A stretch of 64,000 nt of DNA, taken from positions 2,865,658 to 2,929,657 of the forward strand of contig NZ_CP028897.1 of NCBI RefSeq assembly GCF_003072645.1. Reading direction: 5' to 3'. Every line of letters begins with the position of its first letter. Positions within the stretch are counted from its first letter, which is position 1. This DNA is from Dongshaea marina (GTDB taxonomy: Bacteria; Pseudomonadota; Gammaproteobacteria; Enterobacterales; Aeromonadaceae). Both the position numbers and the translations under genes were made by a program. A model generated the notes under the pieces. It was not told where the DNA came from. It was given only the letters and a program-made list of their open reading frames with translations, and did no database searches. Shown one piece after another: positions 58,049 to 64,000 of the stretch.

Positions 58049-59093
58049 CCGCTTTAAAATAGGCAAAGACTGATTGACCCGCTTTGAGTTTTAAGCGCTG
58101 ATAGGAGTGGTGAGTCAGAGTCGCTAAAAACCTCTGCTCACCGACTTTGAGCTGGACCAACACCCTTGCCCCCTCAATCGATTCACAGGAGCAAAGAGTC
58201 ACGGCCAGACCATTAAACAGGCTGCTCCCCTCAAGTGATTCGGTTGCCAGGACGACATCCCGGCTGCGCAGGCGCACCTTGATCGCATCGCCACACTGGT
58301 AGTCATGCACTCCGGACAGAAACAGCTCCTGGCCTTCCAGATCAAAGCGCCCGAGCTGGCGCTGCTCACAAAAACCCAAATAGCTAAGCCTGAGTAGAGA
58401 GCTGGCCTCTCGCTGACGCGCCAGAAACAGATCCGGGCGGCTAAACAGGCTCTCCGGTGAATCCTGAGCAACCACCCTCCCATCATGGATCAGCACCATC
58501 TCATCACACACCTGGCAGATCTCATCGCTGGAGTGACTAACCAGCAACATCATCAGCTCCTGCTCGCGGGCTATCTTCTTTAGCTCTCGTAACAACTTAA
58601 AGCGGGTCGGTTGATCCAGTGCCGATATGGGTTCATCCAGCAGCAAGAGTCTGGGCTCGGCCAACAGCGCGCGCACGATGGCAACCCGTTGACACTGACC
58701 TCCCGATAGCTGTTGCACCGGTAGGCTCAGCAGCTCGGTGATCCCAAAGCGCTCGGCCAGATCGTCAATAGCAAACCTGCCACTGCCCTTACGCGCCGCA
58801 AGTTTGAGATTCCCCAGCACCCGGGTATGTGGAAACAAGCCCGATTGCTGAAACACCATGCCCACTCGCCTCTGGTGAGGAGGAGTCCAGCGCCGCCCCT
58901 GTTGCCAGATCTCACCATCAAAACAAAGCTCCCCAATATCGGGACGATTCAGTCCGGCAATAAAGCGCAGCAGGGTTGATTTGCCTGCTCCCGAAGGTCC
59001 AAAGATGCCGGTGATCCCACAAGGCTCCAGGGTGAGATGATAATCCAGGGTGAGGTTTGAGTAGGGCTGATAATAGCGAAGCTCAAGGCTCAT
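58032..59093 (-). CDS. modC: Molybdate ABC transporter ATPase ModC
   Basis: A 353-residue ATPase. Walker A GPSGAGKST is at residues ~34-42, signature LSGGQCQRVAIVRAL, and Walker B LLLLDEPISALD. The C-terminal ~120 residues form the molybdate-binding TOBE/MOP domain (LSGVHDYQCGDAIKVRLRSRDVVLATE). It energises molybdate import with ModA and ModB for molybdenum cofactor synthesis. It is last in modA-modB-modC, its start overlapping the modB stop by four bases. Confidence 0.95.
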   Translation of the reverse strand: MSLELRYYQPYSNLTLDYHLTLEPCGITGIFGPSGAGKSTLLRFIAGLNRPDIGELCFDGEIWQQGRRWTPPHQRRVGMVFQQSGLFPHTRVLGNLKLAARKGSGRFAIDDLAERFGITELLSLPVQQLSGGQCQRVAIVRALLAEPRLLLLDEPISALDQPTRFKLLRELKKIAREQELMMLLVSHSSDEICQVCDEMVLIHDGRVVAQDSPESLFSRPDLFLARQREASSLLRLSYLGFCEQRQLGRFDLEGQELFLSGVHDYQCGDAIKVRLRSRDVVLATESLEGSSLFNGLAVTLCSCESIEGARVLVQLKVGEQRFLATLTHHSYQRLKLKAGQSVFAYFKAVNLLG

Positions 59094-59770
59094 AATAACA
59101 TCCTCTGCTGACGCTTTTTCAGTACTCCATACACCAACATAAGCATCGCGACTGACGCCACCAGCAGCCCTGCAGCCAATTGGTGAGCCTGGGTGTACTC
59201 CAGGGCTTCAACATGATTAAACAGAGCGATCGATAGCACTTCGGTCTGACCCGGGATGTTGCCTCCAATCATCAGAACAACCCCAAACTCCCCCATGGTG
59301 TGGGCAAACCCGAGCGCCGCTGCAATCACAAACCCGGGCAGAGTCATGGGGAGCACAATCCAGAAGAATCGCTGAATCGGCCCGTACCCTAAGGTTGCGG
59401 CTGCCTCCAGTTCACAACGCCCCAGGCTGACGAAGGTCCCCTGCAGGGGCTGCACAACAAAGGGCAGAGAATAGATCACCGATGAGACAACCAGGCCTGA
59501 GAAGCTAAAGGCCAGGGTACTGCCCATCACTGATTGCCACAGCTGTCCCAACCAGTGGTTGGGTGAAAAGGCTATTAGCAGATAGAAACCTAAGACTGTC
59601 GGAGGCAATACCAGAGGTAGGGTCACGATCGACTCTACAAATGAGCGTGACCAATGCTTGCCGCGGGCCAGCCACCAGGCAAGAGGTGGAGCAATACAGA
59701 GTAGAAGCAGCGTGGTGTATGACGCCAATTTGAGGGTCAACACCACCGCCTGCAGATCGGTATCAAGCAT
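59090..59770 (-). CDS. modB: Molybdate ABC transporter permease ModB
   Basis: A ~226-residue inner-membrane permease with five to six helices. The coupling motif is EAAATLGYGPIQRFFWIVLPMTLPG (the EAA loop), which contacts ModC. I chose the ATG at 59770 (MLDTDLQAVVLTLKLAS), the normal family start; the frame is open to 59800. Its start overlaps the end of modA by eight bases and its end overlaps modC, so the three proteins are translationally coupled. Confidence 0.95.
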   Translation of the reverse strand: MLDTDLQAVVLTLKLASYTTLLLLCIAPPLAWWLARGKHWSRSFVESIVTLPLVLPPTVLGFYLLIAFSPNHWLGQLWQSVMGSTLAFSFSGLVVSSVIYSLPFVVQPLQGTFVSLGRCELEAAATLGYGPIQRFFWIVLPMTLPGFVIAAALGFAHTMGEFGVVLMIGGNIPGQTEVLSIALFNHVEALEYTQAHQLAAGLLVASVAMLMLVYGVLKKRQQRMLL

Positions 59771-60509
59771 GGGCTGGAAGCTGATAGCCTGCTTTTTCAA
59801 TCATGGTTTTAGCGTCGTTACGCAGATACTGATAGAGCGCTTTTGCGGCGTTGTTGTTCTGAGCGTGTTTGAGGAGTACCGCTTGTTGCTCCAGGGGTGC
59901 ATGCAAAGTGGCAGGAACAATCCAGGCATTGGCCTGCTGATGCTTGGTAACCAGCTCAGAGTAAGCCACAAACCCAAGTTGCACATTGCCACTTGAGACG
60001 AACTGATAGGTCTGGGTAATGTTGTTACCATATACCGCATGAGGAGCAACCGATCCCCATAGCTTCATTTTTTCCAGAGACTGTTTGGCAGCCAGTCCGT
60101 AGGGAGCTGTCTTAGGATTCGCCAGGGCAATTTTCTGCTGCCAATGATTCAGCAGTGCTCTGTCAGCCTTCTGTTTAGGGCTCCACAGAGCCAGTAGCCC
60201 GGTTGCATAGGTAAAACGACTATTGGGGACGATCTTACCCTGTTTCTCTAAAAGCTCAGGACGCCGGGCATCGGCCGCTAAAAAAAGATCAAAGGGGGCG
60301 CCATGCTGGATCTGGCTATAGAGAATACCGGTCGAGGCGGAAGAGACTGTCACCTTATCCCCCGTCTTTGCGGTAAACTGCTGGGCGATTTTCTCCATGG
60401 TGGTGCGGAAATTGGCAGCCACGGCCACATGCACAGTATCGGCGCTCGCGGCGCCACAAGTCAGTAACAAAGCGATCCCTATCCCTTTGAACAGCATCTT
60501 TGTTTTCAT
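59763..60509 (-). CDS. modA: Molybdate-binding periplasmic protein ModA
   Basis: A 248-residue binding protein. The ATG at 60509 follows a GGGGA ribosome site and gives the signal peptide MKTKMLFKGIGIALLLTCGAASA; the 41 upstream codons are not plausible protein. The mature part shows HVAVAANFRTTMEKIAQQF, VSSASTGILYSQIQHGAPFDLFLAADARRPELL (oxyanion-binding Ser and Asp loop) and GNVQLGFVAYSELV, all typical of ModA. It is first in the operon. No ModE regulator or clear ModE box is seen. Confidence 0.95.
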   Translation of the reverse strand: MKTKMLFKGIGIALLLTCGAASADTVHVAVAANFRTTMEKIAQQFTAKTGDKVTVSSASTGILYSQIQHGAPFDLFLAADARRPELLEKQGKIVPNSRFTYATGLLALWSPKQKADRALLNHWQQKIALANPKTAPYGLAAKQSLEKMKLWGSVAPHAVYGNNITQTYQFVSSGNVQLGFVAYSELVTKHQQANAWIVPATLHAPLEQQAVLLKHAQNNNAAKALYQYLRNDAKTMIEKAGYQLPAHA

Positions 60510-60787
60510 CTTTAATCCCCTAAATTGCACATACGAAAAACGCCGGGTAAAACCATGATGATCATACGGAAAACCTGCAGCGCGCGGGCATCTTAGCAAA
60601 TGACAGGCTCTATTACAGCCGGTTCCAACCATCCCCAGCTCATCAATTGCTCAGCCCGGCCACCGAACGTAGCAGTAGCACCCGTGCGATGTTATCATCA
60701 AGCGGACCCGAGTCGCCAAGTAAACTCAATAATCAGAAGCGGCCGGGGCGATGCAATAAACTCCAACAACCCTACAAGAGAGTTGAA

Positions 60788-61423
60788 ATGCAACAGCATA
60801 CTGTTTTGGTCATTGACGACCATCCACTGATCCGAAGAGGGATCATCGGCGCCCTGAGCTCTGATACCCCTTTCGAGGTGATCGCCGAGGCTGGTGATGG
60901 GCAGCAAGGGCTCGAACTTGCCTTGGAGCTGGATCCCGACCTTATTCTTCTGGATCTCAACATGAAAGGACTCAGCGGGTTAGAAACCCTGCGCCTGCTG
61001 CGTCAGAAAAAATTCTCCAACAAGGTGGCACTGTTCACGGTTTCCGATAAGCGCCAGGATGTGATCAATGCGATCCGCTATGGCGCCGATGGCTACCTTC
61101 TTAAAGATAGTGAGCCAACCCAGCTAATCATGCAGCTCCGGCACCTGATGAGTGGCCAGCGGGTGGTCAGCCCGGCGGTCCATCACTATCTGGATCAACT
61201 GCATCAACGTGAGCACAGCCTTCAGGAGAAATTAGCCACCCTCACCCGCCGCGAATGGCAGATCCTCAGGGAGTTATCTCAGGGGCTCAGCAATAAACAG
61301 ATCGCTCTCAACCTCACGATTACCGCGGAAACCGTCAAGGCCCATGTTAAAAACCTTCTGCGTAAACTCGAGGTTGGATCTCGTACCGAAGCGGCTATTC
61401 TCTATCATGAGCAGCTAAAATAA
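60788..61423 (+). CDS. NarL/FixJ-family response regulator
   Basis: A 211-residue response regulator. The receiver has acidic pair DD (VLVIDDHPLIRRG), phospho-acceptor Asp in LILLDLNMKGLSGLETL, the Thr in LFTVSDK, and Lys in GYLLKDSE. The C-terminal LuxR-type helix-turn-helix is LTRREWQILRELSQGLSNKQIALNLTITAETVKAHVKNLLRKL. It resembles NarP/NarL, which respond to nitrate, and the molybdate operon beside it (needed for nitrate reductase) fits that role, but this is inference. No sensor kinase is adjacent. The ATG at 60788 is chosen; the frame opens at 60647. Confidence 0.88.
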   Translation: MQQHTVLVIDDHPLIRRGIIGALSSDTPFEVIAEAGDGQQGLELALELDPDLILLDLNMKGLSGLETLRLLRQKKFSNKVALFTVSDKRQDVINAIRYGADGYLLKDSEPTQLIMQLRHLMSGQRVVSPAVHHYLDQLHQREHSLQEKLATLTRREWQILRELSQGLSNKQIALNLTITAETVKAHVKNLLRKLEVGSRTEAAILYHEQLK

Positions 61424-61468
61424 ACCCCTGATGACCCCCTTTGTGTCAAAACCAACAAGGATGAAACC

Positions 61469-61648
61469 ATGGATAAAAAGAGTAAGTTTGTCACTAAAAA
61501 TGCAGCACGAATTTTTTCGGCCATGTTCGCAAACTCCCAAAAAGATCCCAGTGCTAAAAACGCAATTCTGGAAGCCGAAGATCTCTGGCTGGAGCTGGTA
61601 AAAAAAGGTTACCTTGAGGAGTCTGAAGGAGAAGCTGGTAACGAGTAA
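61469..61648 (+). CDS. Small conserved-looking protein (59 residues)
   Basis: A 59-residue frame starting MDKKSKFVTKNAARIFSAMF and ending YLEESEGEAGNE. It has a basic N-terminus, an amphipathic helix and an acidic C-terminus, typical of a small soluble helical protein. A weak AAGG precedes the ATG. A terminator hairpin lies 10 bases after the stop, so it is probably co-transcribed with the response regulator. I do not recognise the family; it may bind nucleic acid or a partner protein, but that is a guess. Confidence 0.6.
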   Translation: MDKKSKFVTKNAARIFSAMFANSQKDPSAKNAILEAEDLWLELVKKGYLEESEGEAGNE

Positions 61649-61658
61649 CTCCCTCTCT

Positions 61659-61684
61659 AACCGGAGCTCCCTTGGGCTCCGGTT
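61659..61684 (+). terminator. Terminator after the small protein
   Basis: A 9-base-pair stem (AACCGGAGC / GCTCCGGTT) with an 8-base loop starts 10 bases after the stop, with an A/T-rich stretch after it. Confidence 0.75.
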
Positions 61685-61852
61685 ATTGGTTATTTCAGCG
61701 TTATTTTTTTGACACTGCCAAAAAATAACGCGTCTCTCATCATCATGACACTCTGCAAGCCCCCGCCAATAGGGGACTCATTGATATCCTTTTCTATCTG
61801 GCACACTTTTTGATTATTCCCTATATCGGCTCAGATTTAAGGGGATAAAGTT

Positions 61853-62455
61853 ATGGAAAGATCATCACTGCCACTACTACGTATCACCTGCCATCTGCTT
61901 CCGGGCGGGATCCTGCCGTTACGCCTGAGCGATCCCGTCCAAGTCGAACTGTGCAAGGCGGCCCTTACCCAGGATGGGCTGATTGCGCTGGGTTTTATTG
62001 ATGAACAACAAAAAAGATCGAATCTGACACCTGATAGCATGCACGGAATAGGAACCCGAGCCGAAATCATCGATTTTTTTCTTACCCCGGATCAAACCTT
62101 GTCGATCACAGTAAAAGGGATCGATCGCTTTAAGTTCAAGCAGGTCCGCGAGGCCCGTGATGGGCTCGAGTGGGCTGACATTGACCCTCTCCCCAATTGG
62201 CAGGATCAACTGTTAGATGGTGAAGAGCAGGTTTTAGCGTCCATGTTGGAAGACATCTACCTCAGCTACCCAGAGCTGTCTGAGCTACATCCACAAAAGG
62301 CGCTCGACGATGCGGCCTGGATCTCTCAGCGCTGGCTTGAGTTGCTGCCGATCTCCGATAGTGAGAAGCAGATGCTCCTGGAGCACTCCAGCTGTACCCC
62401 GGTGGTTGCCTACCTGCAACAGATGCTAAGCCAATCAACCATGAGTTGTCATTAA
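61853..62455 (+). CDS. Stand-alone Lon N-terminal (LON substrate-binding) domain protein
   Basis: A 200-residue protein like the N-terminal domain of Lon protease: LPLLRITCHLLPGGILPLRLSDPVQVELCKAAL, GIGTRAEIIDF, and LSITVKGIDRFKF are typical strands. The second half is helical. It has no ATPase or Ser-Lys protease domain, so it is not a protease. Such proteins are widespread and may recognise substrates or act in protein quality control; their role is unsettled. A terminator follows. Confidence 0.85.
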   Translation: MERSSLPLLRITCHLLPGGILPLRLSDPVQVELCKAALTQDGLIALGFIDEQQKRSNLTPDSMHGIGTRAEIIDFFLTPDQTLSITVKGIDRFKFKQVREARDGLEWADIDPLPNWQDQLLDGEEQVLASMLEDIYLSYPELSELHPQKALDDAAWISQRWLELLPISDSEKQMLLEHSSCTPVVAYLQQMLSQSTMSCH

Positions 62456-62460
62456 GCCAG

Positions 62461-62489
62461 CGCCCGCCACCTCAAATCGATGGCGGGCG
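62461..62489 (+). terminator. Terminator between convergent Lon-domain and Nif3-like genes
   Basis: A perfect 9-base stem (CGCCCGCCA / TGGCGGGCG) with an 11-base loop, followed by ATTTTT in the plus direction. It sits six bases before the Nif3-like stop and may serve both genes. Confidence 0.85.
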
Positions 62490-62494
62490 ATTTT

Positions 62495-63255
62495 TCACAC
62501 CGGATTATCAATATCGATAAAGCTGACGTCCAGTCCATGTTGCTGCTGTAACCACTCCCCCAATGCTTTCACGCCATAACGCTCGGTGGCATGGTGCCCC
62601 GCAGAGAAAAAGTGGATCCCCCCTCCCGGGCAATATGCACAGTTTGCTCCGAAACCTCACCACTGATAAAGGCATCACAGCCCGCCCGGGCGGCCTGCTC
62701 TATATAGCTCTGACCACCACCGGTACACCAGGCAATCCGCTTGATGACCGCCGGCCCGGAATCACTACATACGAATGGCTCTCTTCCCAGCGCTTGTTTG
62801 ATCCGCTGGGTTAACTGGGCCGCCGACGCACTCTCACGCAATTCACCCAACATGGCGATCGGCTTTTTCTCAGCCGGATCCAGTCCTCCCAAGGCCTCTA
62901 GCCCAAGAAGCTTGGCCAGCTGAGCGTTATTTCCAAGCAGGGAGTGGCCATCCAGGGGAAGGTGATAGGCAAAAAGATTGATATCGTGGGCCAACAGCGT
63001 CTTAAGGCGGCGCTGCTTGATCCCCACCAGAGGTGCAGCCTCCCCCTTCCAGAAGTAACCATGGTGAACCAGCAGGGCATCGGCTTTTTCAGCCACTGCA
63101 GCATCGATCAGAGCCTGGCTTGCGGTAACACCTGTCACCACCTTTCGAATCGAGGAGCGCCCTTCGACCTGCAACCCATTGGGGCAGTAATCGCGATAAA
63201 AATGGGGTTCAAGAAGCTCATTGAGCAGATGTTCAAGCTGAAAATTTTCGATCAT
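62495..63255 (-). CDS. Nif3-like dinuclear metal-binding protein (YbgI family), frameshifted
   Basis: A ~253-residue Nif3/YbgI protein, the length of E. coli YbgI (247). Metal ligands include the HH of LLVHHGYFWKG and the later His pair of AGHHATERYG. The latter appears only after adding one base to the six-C run at 62618-62623. Uncorrected, the frame turns to GGSTFSLRGTMPPSVMA and stops early; corrected it continues IHFFSAGHHATERYGVKALGEWL to DNPV. Family members form hexamers and bind two metals; GTP cyclohydrolase-like activity has been suggested for some. It is convergent with the Lon-domain gene. Confidence 0.88.
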
Positions 63256-63357
63256 GAAAGAAGTTCCTGTTACTCAGCGATGGCGCCAATTGTAACAGAT
63301 TGCTGGCAATGAAGTTGCTGGAAAAAGAATCGAAAAGTCAGGAGATATAAAGAGAAC

Positions 63358-63431
63358 TGGAGGCGCGTCCCGGAGTCGAACCGAGGTCCACGGATTTGCA
63401 ATCCGCTGCATAGCCACTCTGCCAACGCGCC
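63358..63431 (-). tRNA. tRNA-Cys (GCA)
   Basis: A 74-base cloverleaf on the minus strand: GGCGCGT acceptor pairing with ACGCGCC, anticodon stem-loop with TTGCAAA (anticodon GCA), and the T-loop GGTTCGACTCC. The encoded CCA is present. It lies nine bases downstream of tRNA-Gly in the same orientation. Confidence 0.96.
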
Positions 63432-63440
63432 TTCATTTTT

Positions 63441-63516
<76 letters not shown>

Positions 63517-63734
63517 TTGTCTTGAAGACGAGACGAATTATAAGTACTCTGGCTCTGGGTGCAAGCTTTTTATCTAGAAAAAGGTTTGTTTGCCGTAAAA
63601 TCACCCAAGATGGGTGAATTGACAACATATCCTGGTGATTCAGCCCTCTTCGGCCCTGTGCACTGAACAATTCACCACCGGATAATTAATTCCCCCTTGG
63701 GACAGATTCAATCACTGAGCAAATAGGAATAAGC

Positions 63735-63977
63735 ATGAGCGCTATCCAGTTCTCCAACGAGGAAAAAGCCGAGATCCTTACTAAAATCCAGAAATACCTG
63801 CTCGATGAGCTGGATCTCCCCCTTGAGCAGTTTGATGCAGAGTTCCTGCTGGATTTTTTGAGCAAAGAGCTGGGGCCCTATTTCTATAACCGGGCGATTT
63901 ATGATGCCCAGAGCCTCCTTGAAAAACAGATGGATAATCTTCACGAGAGCCTCTACCTTCTGGAAAAATCCTCTTAG
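63735..63977 (+). CDS. DUF2164 family protein
   Basis: An 80-residue soluble helical protein matching the DUF2164 pattern: FSNEEKAEILTKIQKYLLDELDLPLEQFDAEFLLDFLSKELGPYFYNRAIYDA. The ending QMDNLHESLYLLEKS is coiled-coil-like. Function is unknown. It faces away from the tRNA genes with ~220 bases between. Confidence 0.82.
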   Translation: MSAIQFSNEEKAEILTKIQKYLLDELDLPLEQFDAEFLLDFLSKELGPYFYNRAIYDAQSLLEKQMDNLHESLYLLEKSS

Positions 63978-64000
63978 GCCGATAGCGCCGGCATCATCCT

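Noticed and set aside
60510-60787. ModE operator or molybdenum-cofactor riboswitch upstream of modA
   Set aside because: I found no convincing inverted ModE consensus and no recognisable riboswitch core.

Overview
The window is a chromosomal piece from a Gammaproteobacterium. Support comes from lolCDE next to mfd and csiV, a serB, a modABC operon, adjacent tRNA-Gly and tRNA-Cys genes, and a Lap-type type I secretion/adhesin locus. It looks like a marine or aquatic Aeromonadales/Alteromonadales-type organism, but the genus cannot be fixed from sequence alone.

Layout. 1-5.75 kb (minus): a fatty-acid operon of acyltransferase-hydrolase fusion, acyl-CoA ligase, thiolase and 3-hydroxyacyl-CoA dehydrogenase (cut by the window edge). 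6-9.6 kb: a TfoX-N protein, a DUF4345 membrane protein, and a LysR regulator divergent from an apparently permuted family III CoA-transferase. 9.6-11 kb: an accessory patch holding one unknown ORF, bounded by a diverged second copy of the lolE 3' end. 11-19.3 kb: lolCDE (minus), then a PilZ-like gene, mfd and csiV (plus). 19.5-21.8 kb: a Na+/H+ antiporter-type permease and a YheT-like hydrolase. 21.9-26.3 kb: four paralogous periplasmic binding proteins in -,+,+,- order with no permease or ATPase. 26.4-38 kb: a YcdX-type phosphatase, serB, a second LysR divergent from an isochorismatase-fold protein, FUSC, an extracellular solute-binding protein, GNAT, MFS, DUF2937, a lipoprotein and an SDR. 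38.2-56.8 kb: a biofilm locus with a LapB-like ABC transporter, LapC-like adaptor, LapD-like c-di-GMP receptor, an IS982-type element, and, on the opposite strand, a giant repetitive adhesin with an N-terminal retention module. 57-64 kb: a 5'-nucleotidase, modCBA, a NarL/FixJ response regulator, a 59-residue protein, a stand-alone Lon N-domain protein, a Nif3-like protein, two tRNAs and a DUF2164 protein.

How it works together. The Lap-like locus is the most coherent system. The ABC transporter and adaptor would export the roughly 3,760-residue adhesin. Its N-terminal retention module would hold it at the surface, and the LapD-like receptor, with degenerate GGDEF and EAL sites, would couple retention to c-di-GMP. 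LapG-type protease and LapE/TolC-type genes are not in the window.

A key technical point is that at least nine places show a one-base loss, mostly in G/C homopolymers. They break the thiolase, the PilZ-like gene, mfd (twice), serB, a solute-binding protein, the DUF2937 gene, the giant adhesin and the Nif3-like gene. Each reads as one intact gene if one base is restored, so I treat them as probable sequencing indels and annotate whole genes.
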